Origin: an uncultured Fidelibacterota bacterium
GTDB taxonomy: Bacteria; Fidelibacterota; Marinisomatia; Marinisomatales; UBA1611
DNA: 57,552 bases
Assembly (NCBI GenBank): GCA_902559415.1
Contig: CACEHW010000004.1
Span: 1 to 57,552, forward strand
Reading direction: 5' to 3'
Shown here: one piece after another, positions 9,701-17,981 of the stretch
How positions within the stretch are numbered: position 1 is the stretch's first letter
Layout: each line of letters opens with the position of its first letter
Notes under the pieces: generated by a model
What the model was told of the DNA's origin: nothing
Database searches by the model: none
The model's input: only the letters and a program-made list of their open reading frames with translations
Made by a program: the position numbers and the translations under genes

Positions 9701-11121
9701 TGATTAAAACTTTTCAAAATTCAATTTTGCATATATTAATAATAATTTTTATTTCGATTAACATTTCATGCACTCCTCCAAAATCTCTTTACAATATGGA
9801 AGGATCACCAAGCTTAATAAGTAAAATAAATAAAATTATTGAAGAATCTGAGATTGATTTAAACATGAGTATCCAGATTATGTCACTGGACGATAATAAG
9901 ATTATTTATGATTATAACAGTCAAAAACTTTTAATGCCCGCAAGCACAAACAAACTATATACATCTGCTGCTGCACTACATTTTTTGGGTAAAGACCACC
10001 ATTTTGAAACAAATGTTCTAAGTAATAAAAACAACCTCATTATTAAAGGTGGTGGAGATCCAGACTTAAAAATCAAACAACTCGACTCACTAGCTTTAGA
10101 AATTTCAAAAAAATATAAAACCATTGACACTCTTTTCATAGATGACTCATTCCTCGATAGCTTAAACTATGGTGAAGGCTGGATGTGGGATGAAGGTCCA
10201 TGGTGGTATGCAGCTCCAATTAGTGCGCTTTCAGTAAACGACAACTGTATTGATTTTTATGTAAGTCCTGGTAAAAAAGGTAAAATTGCTTCTGTAAATT
10301 ATTTTCCTAAAACATCTTATATTAGAATCAATAATGAGTCTTTTACCGTTCAAGATTCAGTTGCTAGCAAATTAAAAATTGATAGGGACTGGGTTTCAAA
10401 TAAAAATAATTTTTACATATATGGTGAAATTATTGATACCGCTAAAGTAGATACTTTTTATAGGAATATTTATGATCCTAGTAGCTTTACTGGGACAATA
10501 TTTAAAGAATTATTAAATCAGTACGGGGTAAAATTAAAACATGTATCACCCAATCCTAGTCAATATGATAACTATAATAATTTAGTAAAACATAAATCTA
10601 TGCCATTGCTGTTCTCAGCTAAAAATCTAATGAATGAAAGCGATAACTTAACCGCTGAGCTTTTTGTGAAATCTATCGGTGCCATGGACACCATACCAGG
10701 AACTTGGGATATAGGCATAGATAGTATCAAATCGTTTCTTGCTGAAAAAGTTCTGATTGATACATCGAATATCAGACTTGCTGATGGCTCAGGAGTCTCT
10801 CGTTATAATTTAACTAGCTCAGCTCAGTTAATTTCTTTATTAAAATGGATGTATAATAGTAAATATAAAGATGATTTTATTTCAATCCTTCCAGGAGGAG
10901 GATGGGAAGATAGTACATTAGAAAAGAGGCTAATAAATGAAGGTGGGCTTGTGAGGGCAAAAACTGGAGGGCTATCTGGCGTGCGAAACCTCGCAGGCTA
11001 CATTACCTCTAAAAGATATGGTAATGTAGCCTTTTCAATTTTAATGAATGGATACATTGATTCATCATCAAAGTATACTCGAGTTCAAGATAAAATTATA
11101 AAAACGATTATCTATGATTAA
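9700..11121 (+). CDS. dacB: PBP4-type D-Ala-D-Ala carboxypeptidase/endopeptidase
   Basis: A 473-residue penicillin-binding protein of the S13 (PBP4) family, here a lipoprotein (INISC, Cys24). The three active-site motifs are present: SxxK as STNK at 82-85, SDN at 314-316 and KTG at 421-423. Length matches the family, with a substrate-covering insertion between the first two motifs. It removes the terminal D-Ala from peptidoglycan stem peptides or cuts cross-links in the periplasm. The gene overlaps the next one (LD-carboxypeptidase) by eight bases, and the pair could trim pentapeptide to tetrapeptide to tripeptide. Confidence 0.93.
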   Translation: MIKTFQNSILHILIIIFISINISCTPPKSLYNMEGSPSLISKINKIIEESEIDLNMSIQIMSLDDNKIIYDYNSQKLLMPASTNKLYTSAAALHFLGKDHHFETNVLSNKNNLIIKGGGDPDLKIKQLDSLALEISKKYKTIDTLFIDDSFLDSLNYGEGWMWDEGPWWYAAPISALSVNDNCIDFYVSPGKKGKIASVNYFPKTSYIRINNESFTVQDSVASKLKIDRDWVSNKNNFYIYGEIIDTAKVDTFYRNIYDPSSFTGTIFKELLNQYGVKLKHVSPNPSQYDNYNNLVKHKSMPLLFSAKNLMNESDNLTAELFVKSIGAMDTIPGTWDIGIDSIKSFLAEKVLIDTSNIRLADGSGVSRYNLTSSAQLISLLKWMYNSKYKDDFISILPGGGWEDSTLEKRLINEGGLVRAKTGGLSGVRNLAGYITSKRYGNVAFSILMNGYIDSSSKYTRVQDKIIKTIIYD

Positions 11122-12046
11122 ACCAAAAGCGCTTCATAAAAATTCAACTATTGGCATTATAAGTCCTTCATATTGGCTTGACGATCGAGTTTTATCCTCA
11201 ACATCAAAATATTTTTCAGATTTAGGATACCGCATTGAATTTGGAAAAAGCAACAATCTAAAATGGGGGCCTTTTGCTGGTAGCCCCCAGGATAGAGCAA
11301 ATGACATTCATCGAATGTTTGAAAACTCTAGAATCGATGCTATTATGTGCGCAAGAGGTGGCTATGGCGCCAACAGAGTATTGCCACTGCTTGATTATGA
11401 TCTAATAAAAGAAAACCCCAAAATATTTATTGGGTACAGTGACATTACAGCATATCTAACATCAATCACTCAAAAAACCAAGCTAGTCACTTTTCACGGT
11501 CCAATGCTAACAACCTATAAAAATTCCTGGGTAGAATATAATTACAGTATTATGCAACGAGTTTTAGCTGGGGAAACATTCATCAAACTATTTAGCCCAA
11601 ATGGTCTTGAACCAAGGGTCTTAAAACATGGTGAGGCAACAGGCCCATTATGGGGTGGTAACATGTGCTTGCTAATGAATAGGTTAGGAACAAATGATAG
11701 TCTAAATACGGATGGAATCATTTTATTTCTAGAGGATATTGATGAGTATTTATATTCATTTGAGAGGATACTTGTCCATATGAAAGAAGCAGGTATGCTT
11801 GATAGAATTAAGGGACTTATCTTTGGAGAATTAAAAGATATAAAAGATCAAGAAATAGCATTTGAGCGAAACACCGATGAAATAATTCTGGATATTTGTG
11901 GAGATTTAGATATTCCGATTTTATCTAATTTCCCTTGCGGGCATGGTAAGTTTCAATCAACATTACCAATATCTATTAATACTGAAATTAATACAAAAAA
12001 TAAGGAAGCACCGCTTACGATAATTGATAACGCGGTTAAAAAATAG
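11114..12046 (+). CDS. ldcA: LD-carboxypeptidase, S66 family (first copy)
   Basis: A 310-residue S66 peptidase. The catalytic triad is readable as Ser109 in GYSDITA, Glu207 in LFLEDIDEY and His277 in PCGHGK, with the family's RGGYGANRVLPLLDY substrate loop at 81-95. No signal peptide is visible, so it should act in the cytoplasm. The family removes the last D-Ala from tetrapeptide muropeptides during cell-wall recycling. A second, exported homologue lies at 21236-22270. The gene overlaps dacB by eight bases. Confidence 0.93.
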   Translation: MIKPKALHKNSTIGIISPSYWLDDRVLSSTSKYFSDLGYRIEFGKSNNLKWGPFAGSPQDRANDIHRMFENSRIDAIMCARGGYGANRVLPLLDYDLIKENPKIFIGYSDITAYLTSITQKTKLVTFHGPMLTTYKNSWVEYNYSIMQRVLAGETFIKLFSPNGLEPRVLKHGEATGPLWGGNMCLLMNRLGTNDSLNTDGIILFLEDIDEYLYSFERILVHMKEAGMLDRIKGLIFGELKDIKDQEIAFERNTDEIILDICGDLDIPILSNFPCGHGKFQSTLPISINTEINTKNKEAPLTIIDNAVKK

Positions 12047-12053
12047 ACTTCAT

Positions 12054-12653
12054 ATGCTTAATTACATTTGGTTTGGACTAATATTTATATCTGTAGTTGT
12101 TGGCACAATTACGGGCAGAATCGATCAAGTCACCGAGGCTGCTATTTCTATGTCTAAAACCGCTGTGGAGATTGCAATTGGATTGATTGGGATAATGGCC
12201 CTTTGGCTTGGTATAATGAAAATTGCAGAAGAATCAGGCCTAATTAATATCATCGCGAGATTAATTCGCCCGATTACAATTAGACTTTTTCCTGATGTCC
12301 CTAGTGATCATCCTGCGATAGGATCAATAGTTTTAAATATGGCGGCAAATATGCTTGGTCTGGGAAATGCGGCTACCCCATTAGGATTAAAAGCGATGAA
12401 AGAGCTACAAAGTATAAACGAGCAAAAAGATACCGCAACAGATGCTATGTGTACATTCCTAGCGATCAATACTTCAAGCGTTCAAATTATTTTACCTGCA
12501 ACTGTAGTGGGTCTAATGGGAGCATCGTCTAGTCAAATATTTATCACAACTATATTTGCCACGACTATGTCCACAATAGCCGCAATAACATCAGTCAAAT
12601 TCTTATCTAGATTGAATAGATTTAAAATTAAACATGATAAGGACTTGAAATGA
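12054..12653 (+). CDS. spmA: SpmA-like nucleoside-recognition-domain membrane protein
   Basis: A 199-residue membrane protein with Gate/nucleoside-recognition character: several hydrophobic segments and the diagnostic MAANMLGLGNAATPLGLKAM. I start at the ATG at 12054, just after the ldcA stop; the frame extends to a TTG at 12024 inside ldcA, but the hydrophobic N-terminus begins MLNYIWFGL. It overlaps spmB by four bases (ATGA). In Bacillus, spmA and spmB follow dacB and affect spore core dehydration. In non-sporulating diderms the function is unknown. Confidence 0.88.
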   Translation: MLNYIWFGLIFISVVVGTITGRIDQVTEAAISMSKTAVEIAIGLIGIMALWLGIMKIAEESGLINIIARLIRPITIRLFPDVPSDHPAIGSIVLNMAANMLGLGNAATPLGLKAMKELQSINEQKDTATDAMCTFLAINTSSVQIILPATVVGLMGASSSQIFITTIFATTMSTIAAITSVKFLSRLNRFKIKHDKDLK

Positions 12654-13198
12654 CCGATAGCTTTATCATATTAACAAATCAAATCTCAAAATATATTATC
12701 CCATTTTTACTAGTTGGGATTCCATTTTATGGGTTGATAATTAAAAAAATAAAAGTCTATGAGTCATTTGTTGACGGAGCAAAGGATGGGTTTGACATTG
12801 CATTGAGGATTATTCCATACCTTGTTGCCATTCTTGTAGCAATTGGAATGTTTAGAGCATCTGGTGCAATGGAGATGTTCATCTCTCTTATTTCTCCAAT
12901 TTTAAATATTATTGGATTTCCTCCTGAGAATGTACCTCTAGCTATAATGAGACCACTCTCCGGAAGTGGGTCCCTCGGGCTATTTACGGACCTTGTAAAT
13001 GAATATGGAACGGATTCACTTTTTACAAAAATAGGTGCAACAATGTTTGGTTCTACTGAAACAACATTTTATGTTTTAGCAGTCTATTTTGGATCTGTTG
13101 GAATACGAAAATCAAGACACGCGTTAGTTGCAGGATTAATTGCTGATGCTGTAGGGGTTATTGCAGCGGTATATATTTGTAAAATTATTTTTATTTAA
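12650..13198 (+). CDS. spmB: SpmB-like nucleoside-recognition-domain membrane protein
   Basis: A 182-residue membrane protein that is the usual partner of SpmA. It has the family's long amphipathic stretch followed by GAKDGFDIALRIIPYLVAI, and the conserved MRPLSGSGSLGLF and GSTETTFYVLAVYFG segments. Its start overlaps the spmA stop (ATGA), so the two are made together and probably form one membrane complex. The ligand is not known for this family. Confidence 0.88.
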   Translation: MTDSFIILTNQISKYIIPFLLVGIPFYGLIIKKIKVYESFVDGAKDGFDIALRIIPYLVAILVAIGMFRASGAMEMFISLISPILNIIGFPPENVPLAIMRPLSGSGSLGLFTDLVNEYGTDSLFTKIGATMFGSTETTFYVLAVYFGSVGIRKSRHALVAGLIADAVGVIAAVYICKIIFI

Positions 13199-13209
13199 TT
13201 GTCTAAATA

Positions 13210-14580
13210 GTGACTGAATATAAAAAAAATCTAGGCATTAAAGAATCCACCTCAATTGTTGTTAGTAGGATTATTGGCTCTGGAATTTTTCGTACTCCCG
13301 CTCCAATTATGGCGCTGGTGGGATGCACTTCTCTGTTTGGCTTAGTCTGGGTTCTTGGAGGAATTATTACCATCTTCGGAGCTGTTGTTTATGCAGAACT
13401 TACAGCGATGATCCCAAAATCTGGAGGCCCTTATGTTTTTTTAAAGGAGGCCTACGGGCCTTATATTGCTTTTTTGAGAGGATGGGCAATGTTTTTTGTT
13501 TCAGAAACAGCTTCAATTGTAGCAGTTTCTCTTGTTTTCACCGAATTTATAAATGCTATTTTTCAAATCATCACAGGTACTCCATTCGGCATTTTCCCTA
13601 CATTTGTATTATCACTTTTTACAATATGGCTTTTAACGATAATTAATCTTTTTGGGGTGAGCTTAAGCGGGAAGTTTCAGGTTGTTTTTGGTGTTACTAA
13701 GATAGCAGCTGTAGGAGCGATTATTGGAATTACATTAACTGGGTTCTCGACTGGCAATGTAAGCAATTTTACAAATCCATTTTGGCCAGAAAGTTTTGGT
13801 TGGCCAACTATACTCGCAATTGGAGCAGCGTTAAGATACTCATTCTTTGCTTTTAGTGGCTGGGAAGGTGCTACATATATGGCTGAAGAAGTAAAAGACC
13901 CTGGGAAGACTCTTCCCTTATCTCTTTTCTTAGGTATAGCTGGTATCATGATTTTATATATTGGAGCAAATGTTGGTTATTTATATCAGTTAGATGTTGA
14001 CACAATTAAACAAAATAAATGGGTCGCGACAAAGGCAGTTGAGGTTGTTTTGGGAGCTACAGGAGGAATACTTATTTCTATAGCTGTAGCAATTAATGCT
14101 TTTGGAAATATTAGTACCCAGATCCTTTGCAAAGGTAGGTCTTGGCATGCTATGTCTAGAGATGGATTATTTTTTGATAGCTTTAAAAAGCTTCATCCCG
14201 TTTATGCTACGCCAAATAATGCACTAATCGGTCAAGGTGCTTGGGCTTCTGTTCTACTAATTGGTGCAGTATTATCAAATTATTTTCAGTCTGGAAGTGC
14301 TGGAAATAATATGTACGAAACCGTAATTGATTTTTTTTCAGCTACCAGCACGATATTTAATCTTTTAACTTTCGGCTCTATATATGTACTAAGAAAAAAA
14401 TATCCAAATCGGGCAAGACCATACAAGGCTTTTCTATATCCGACTAGTATGGTTGTGGTATTAGTGCTATATACCTCTTTCCTTATCCTAACACTTATTA
14501 CAGCTCCTTTACCATCAATCTTAGGTATCGGACTGACTGCAACTGGAACAATTTATTACATAAGGAAAGTTCGTAAATAA
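13210..14580 (+). CDS. APC-family amino acid permease
   Basis: A 456-residue inner-membrane transporter with about 12 hydrophobic segments. It has the APC-type first helix motif SRIIGSGIFRTP (about 19-30) and GWEGATYMAEEVKDPGKTLP (about 215-234). It resembles the LAT-like amino acid exchanger and permease branch. The start is GTG at 13210, 11 bases after spmB. Given the neighbours, a plausible but unproven substrate is an amino acid released from cell-wall peptides. Confidence 0.9.
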   Translation: MTEYKKNLGIKESTSIVVSRIIGSGIFRTPAPIMALVGCTSLFGLVWVLGGIITIFGAVVYAELTAMIPKSGGPYVFLKEAYGPYIAFLRGWAMFFVSETASIVAVSLVFTEFINAIFQIITGTPFGIFPTFVLSLFTIWLLTIINLFGVSLSGKFQVVFGVTKIAAVGAIIGITLTGFSTGNVSNFTNPFWPESFGWPTILAIGAALRYSFFAFSGWEGATYMAEEVKDPGKTLPLSLFLGIAGIMILYIGANVGYLYQLDVDTIKQNKWVATKAVEVVLGATGGILISIAVAINAFGNISTQILCKGRSWHAMSRDGLFFDSFKKLHPVYATPNNALIGQGAWASVLLIGAVLSNYFQSGSAGNNMYETVIDFFSATSTIFNLLTFGSIYVLRKKYPNRARPYKAFLYPTSMVVVLVLYTSFLILTLITAPLPSILGIGLTATGTIYYIRKVRK

Positions 14581-14583
14581 AGT

Positions 14584-14958
14584 TTATTGTAGTGAGAAAG
14601 AGTCTGCGTAAAGTTTATTTTTTTTCACCTTCCCTTTTACATTTGCTATTCTAACTACATTACAAAATCCATCTTTGGCATGAGAATCTACATGAGCATC
14701 GATATCAACATTTGCAACTTTCAAGATATCTTTACCAATTTTTACAGATAAGCCACAGGTTCTATCATTAGTATCAAAATTACACATACCGCATGAGGCA
14801 AATGTTTTGCCATCAACTTTACCGTTAGACGGAACCACTTCAATAAACGCCTTCGATGTTCTATTTTTATCAGCAGCGCAAGAACCACAACCTGCATTTA
14901 ATTGGTTATATGAAAAAACAGTGAAAAGTAGAATTATAGATACATATTTGATTTTCAT
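14584..14958 (-). CDS. Small exported cysteine-rich protein, DUF6370-like
   Basis: A 124-residue exported protein: a signal peptide ending LNAG, then a cysteine-rich start (GCGSC), then a core with SCGMCNFDTNDRTCGLSVKI and DAHVDSHAKDGFCNVVRIANV. The spacing CGMC, CGL and GFC around conserved Asp/His resembles the small family I know as DUF6370, which has no assigned function. The Cys and His residues suggest metal binding or disulfides. The start is supported by an AAAGGAG upstream. It is the last gene of a three-gene set after the Rieske-like protein. Confidence 0.65.
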   Translation of the reverse strand: MKIKYVSIILLFTVFSYNQLNAGCGSCAADKNRTSKAFIEVVPSNGKVDGKTFASCGMCNFDTNDRTCGLSVKIGKDILKVANVDIDAHVDSHAKDGFCNVVRIANVKGKVKKNKLYADSFSLQ

Positions 14959-14961
14959 AAT

Positions 14962-15162
14962 TTAACTCCTTTTGTTCGGGTCTTGATATTGCTTAGCTAA
15001 TCTTAATTTTGATTGACGCTTTAGCACTACGTAGTTTATAGAAATAATAGTCAACATGATAGCATATTTATAATGTTCGAAATGAGTTCCAGATCCTACA
15101 ATAAATGATAAAACCTCAAAAATAATAATTGATATAATAAAATAATTTATACGCTTAAGCAT
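14962..15162 (-). CDS. Small two-helix membrane protein, unknown
   Basis: A 66-residue protein with two predicted membrane helices (about 6-22 and 30-47) and a basic tail (KRQSKLRLAKQ). I recognise no family. It lies three bases from the cysteine-rich gene and 14 bases after the Rieske-like gene, all on the same strand, so it probably belongs to the same transcript. Confidence 0.6.
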   Translation of the reverse strand: MLKRINYFIISIIIFEVLSFIVGSGTHFEHYKYAIMLTIISINYVVLKRQSKLRLAKQYQDPNKRS

Positions 15163-15176
15163 AACTTATGTACTCC

Positions 15177-15650
15177 TTATTTAGAAATTGTTAGAATACT
15201 CTCATTTAATGAGGTACTGTAAGATGTAAGCCTAGCAGAGGGAGGACCAGCAGCGACGCTACCAGATGTATTAAAGCTACCGCCATGCCCAGAACTACAA
15301 ACAGCTAGACCTTGACTATTAAATGCATTAACAGAATAAGAGGAATGTGTACATCTTCTTGAGAATGCTTTTATATTATTATCAGATGATCTGATCAAAA
15401 GTAATCCTAAAGAGTCAATACTATTAGGAGGTAATGCAGAAGTACCTCCAATAGATTCTAAATTTTGATGCGGAGCTTGCGAGATATCAATAGAAAATTG
15501 AATATCATTATCACCATCATTATTATCATCATCTACATTCTGTTCGTAGGCTTTATTATCTTCACAGCTCTGTAACAGACTTAATGACGAAACACCAACA
15601 CAAGCGCATGCTAGACTACAAGTATTTTTTATAAAATCTCTTCTATTCAT
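15177..15650 (-). CDS. Rieske-like protein with atypical ligand motifs, Tat signal
   Basis: A 157-residue exported protein. I start it at 15650 because MNRRDFIK fits a twin-arginine signal; nine further codons upstream lack this logic. A helical hydrophobic stretch rich in Ala/Cys and an Asp/Asn linker follow, then a C-terminal Rieske-type fold. The first motif is CTH in RRCTHSSYSV, the second VCSSGHGGSFN, and the end GPPSARLTSY matches the usual Rieske proline loop region. The canonical pattern is CxHxGC with CPCH. Here both extra disulfide cysteines are absent and the second Cys and His are separated by three residues rather than two, so cluster binding is uncertain. Confidence 0.8.
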   Translation of the reverse strand: MNRRDFIKNTCSLACACVGVSSLSLLQSCEDNKAYEQNVDDDNNDGDNDIQFSIDISQAPHQNLESIGGTSALPPNSIDSLGLLLIRSSDNNIKAFSRRCTHSSYSVNAFNSQGLAVCSSGHGGSFNTSGSVAAGPPSARLTSYSTSLNESILTISK

Positions 15651-15695
15651 GTTATAAAGTAGTACATAAAATAACAAAAAATCAAAACAATTAAC

Positions 15696-15854
15696 TCAAA
15701 TACGCTCAAAACGCTTTTTATATCTTATGCTAGAACAACGCTTAGAGCAATACTTTACAAAATCCCAATTTAGTCTCCATTTTTTTCTCCAAGTAAACGG
15801 GCGCTCACAGACTATGCAAACCTTAGATAAACGATTTAACTGAGTGTTGTGCAT
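15696..15854 (-). CDS. DUF2256 small zinc-ribbon-like protein
   Basis: A 52-residue protein readable on the minus strand from an ATG at 15854 to a TGA at 15696. Key residues are CIVC at 13-16, the signature PFTWRKKW at 19-26, and YCSKRC at 35-40, which together match DUF2256. The four cysteines probably bind zinc. The family is repeatedly found next to photolyase/cryptochrome-type FAD genes, as here. It lies 14 bases after the SRPBCC gene in the same direction. Function is unknown. Confidence 0.88.
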   Translation of the reverse strand: MHNTQLNRLSKVCIVCERPFTWRKKWRLNWDFVKYCSKRCSSIRYKKRFERI

Positions 15855-15868
15855 TGGAATGTGATATC

Positions 15869-16306
15869 CTAATTCCAGCTGTATGTTTTGTATAATATCT
15901 TTCGTAAAAAAATAGGGAAAACTAGAATTGGTGAAACAAAAAACATTACAAACCTGTTTGCACCAATAAAATGAATATCATCCACTATTTTTATATCTTC
16001 ACCTTCCCTTATAATCTCATGAGTATGCTCCCATTTTGTTAATCCAAAAGGTAAAACTGTGCCGAGATCTTTAAATGAAAACGAAGAATCACTTTGTTTA
16101 TTTTCTCCATGCGTAACTACAAAATTTTTCCATCCAAAAAACCAAAATTTCATGTGTGCTTTAGCGCCGTCATAAGTACCATCCCATCTGATAATTTTTA
16201 CAGGTTGCAAAGTAATTAGATACTTTAAAAACTTAATATCATTAAATGTTTTGTTAGCCTGACTTAGACTAACGTTTTTAATTATAACAGTCTGTTTGTA
16301 ATTCAT
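15869..16306 (-). CDS. SRPBCC (START-like) family protein
   Basis: A 145-residue protein with the look of a polyketide cyclase/dehydrase-type SRPBCC fold. It begins with a strand and helix ([20 protein letters not shown]), continues with alternating strands ([20 protein letters not shown]) and ends in a C-terminal helix that is strongly hydrophobic here ([15 protein letters not shown]). Such proteins hold hydrophobic ligands. It is placed between NUDIX and DUF2256 in a photolyase operon. The ligand is unknown. Confidence 0.7.
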   Translation of the reverse strand: MNYKQTVIIKNVSLSQANKTFNDIKFLKYLITLQPVKIIRWDGTYDGAKAHMKFWFFGWKNFVVTHGENKQSDSSFSFKDLGTVLPFGLTKWEHTHEIIREGEDIKIVDDIHFIGANRFVMFFVSPILVFPIFLRKILYKTYSWN

Positions 16307-16317
16307 AATTACCTTAG

Positions 16318-16737
16318 TTATTTATTTAAACTATTCAAAATAGAAGGGTCTTCTACTACTTTATCTATAAATAGTATATCTCCTGATATAAAGTCATAAT
16401 CTTTTAAAGTAGATAAATCGACCCATTTTATGTCATCATGCACGTTCATTTTAACTTCTCCACCATAAGAATTAATTTCAAAGAAAGAAATGTCATACAG
16501 TGTGTTTTTGTATTTATGGACATATTGCATAACTTTTTGTTTTACTGAGGCATCTATACCTAGCTCTTCTTTTAATTCTCTTATTACAGCGTTCTTATCT
16601 GATTCTTCTAATTCTATCTTGCCACCTGGAAACTCCCATAATCCACCACCTTGGTCTCTCTTTGAACGTAATCCAATTAAAATTTTATTATCTTTAATAA
16701 TAATGCCCGAGGCGACTGGAATAACAGGGAATTTCAT
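16318..16737 (-). CDS. NUDIX hydrolase, MutT-like
   Basis: A 139-residue NUDIX hydrolase. The full Nudix box is present in the form GX5EX7REUXEEXGU (GGKIELEESDKNAVIRELKE then ELGI), and the N-terminal VIPVASGIIIKDNKILIGLR is MutT-like. It likely hydrolyses oxidised nucleoside triphosphates such as 8-oxo-dGTP, though the substrate is not certain. I start at 16737, one base after the photolyase stop codon, rather than at 16782 inside the photolyase gene. Pairing with a photolyase-like gene suggests nucleotide and DNA damage control. Confidence 0.88.
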   Translation of the reverse strand: MKFPVIPVASGIIIKDNKILIGLRSKRDQGGGLWEFPGGKIELEESDKNAVIRELKEELGIDASVKQKVMQYVHKYKNTLYDISFFEINSYGGEVKMNVHDDIKWVDLSTLKDYDFISGDILFIDKVVEDPSILNSLNK

Positions 16738-16738
16738 T

Positions 16739-17950
16739 CTAAGATGTTCCAAAAAGTGGAGTTTCCCAATAAAAAGAAACAATATTTTTAATTTTTTTCT
16801 TTAACTTAAAAAAGCCTTTATCTGCATGTTCCCAAAATGAAATGTCCCAATCATGGTAATAATAAAAGATTTTTACATCTAATTTGTTGAAAGTAGATGG
16901 AATTAATTTTTCATACTTCCCAATAGTTGGGGCAATTATCTCTATCTCATTAATGCTGTTTTCTAAGATCCACTTTTCAATTGTACTTGGATTTTGCCAG
17001 TTAAATGTTGTCACCTTACTACTAATATTATTTTTACAGTATTCGATTGCTTGTTTCAAAGCTTCATCCGACAACAATTTTACATTATTACTCTGATTAA
17101 ATGTATTGTATGATTCAGACTGAATTAATACATGATGATTTTTTTTAACATTCTCAAATGAAAGGTCTTCCTCGATAACGATGTAGCCCTTTTTGCTACT
17201 AGATGACAAAATACTCTCTCTGTCTTTGTAGCTTGGCTCATAAAATACATATTCATCTACTAGGTTATCTTGTAACTTAAATTGCTCAGGAAATTTGTAT
17301 CGACTCCCAGTAAAACGATCAATATTTTCTTGGTAAGTAATGTACTTTTTCCCCATGGTCTGTAGCCCAGCTACCCACCTCCAAGAAAGAGTATTAGAAG
17401 CAGGATCCGCATCAATTAAATTTTGATAAAAAAATTCAGCACCGAGCTGCCAAGGCAATTTAAAATAGAAGATCCAAATACTTGCAAACCACATTCTAGT
17501 ATGATTATGCAAATATCCAAATTCCAATAGGTCTTTAACCCAATCATCAAAACACTCTAGGCCAGTCTTTCCTGTTACGGCATTAACATAATTGCTATTA
17601 TTTTTTTTATCATCCAGACTACTTAAATCAGATAAATAATCATACCAGACTTTCGGCCTGTGCTCGAGCCACCCTTTCCAATAAGTTCTCCAACAAATTT
17701 CATCTATATATTTTTCTACTTGCCCATATGAAAATTGGTTAGACACTCTGGCAATGATTTTCCTTTCTGTTAAAATTCTTCTTGATAACGCTGGTGAAAG
17801 AGCACTGACATAATTTTTTTTGTAACTACCAAGGTCAAAGTTTCTCTTACTTTTATAATGTAATAGTTTATCACTTATAAATTTGTCTAATAGAAAGAGT
17901 GACCCATTATGATTAACAATGTCGCCAAAATATTTTCGTTCAAACTTCAT
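16739..17950 (-). CDS. Photolyase/cryptochrome-like FAD protein, unusual domain order
   Basis: A 403-residue flavoprotein. The helical FAD-binding part of the photolyase family comes first: YVSALSPALSRRIL at 48-60, EICWRTYWKGW at 84-94, HNHTRMW at 148-154 and DADPASNTLSWRW at 180-192. The conserved Arg, Asp, Asn and Trp FAD contacts are kept. In ordinary photolyases an alpha/beta antenna domain of about 200 residues comes before this; here nothing precedes it. Instead about 170 residues follow (230-403) with strand-helix alternation (YIVIEEDL, INEIEIIAPTIGKYEKL), which may be a relocated or degenerate antenna-like domain. It leads NUDIX, SRPBCC and DUF2256. Whether it repairs DNA or senses light is unknown. 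Confidence 0.85.
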   Translation of the reverse strand: MKFERKYFGDIVNHNGSLFLLDKFISDKLLHYKSKRNFDLGSYKKNYVSALSPALSRRILTERKIIARVSNQFSYGQVEKYIDEICWRTYWKGWLEHRPKVWYDYLSDLSSLDDKKNNSNYVNAVTGKTGLECFDDWVKDLLEFGYLHNHTRMWFASIWIFYFKLPWQLGAEFFYQNLIDADPASNTLSWRWVAGLQTMGKKYITYQENIDRFTGSRYKFPEQFKLQDNLVDEYVFYEPSYKDRESILSSSSKKGYIVIEEDLSFENVKKNHHVLIQSESYNTFNQSNNVKLLSDEALKQAIEYCKNNISSKVTTFNWQNPSTIEKWILENSINEIEIIAPTIGKYEKLIPSTFNKLDVKIFYYYHDWDISFWEHADKGFFKLKKKIKNIVSFYWETPLFGTS

Positions 17951-17981
17951 AATAATATTTTAGCTATTTACAGAAATAGGT

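Noticed and set aside
12054-13198. Reading spmA and spmB as evidence of sporulation
   Set aside because: SpmAB homologues are widespread in non-sporulating bacteria and no other sporulation gene is seen in the window.
13323-13646. A 107-codon plus-strand open frame within the APC permease
   Set aside because: It is an alternate frame of a well-conserved transporter, with a composition unlike a real protein (many Cys, His and Phe).
14574-14592. AATAAAGTTTATT palindrome between the convergent permease and DUF6370-like genes as a terminator
   Set aside because: The stem is six AT pairs around one base, too weak to terminate and easily random in this AT-rich DNA.
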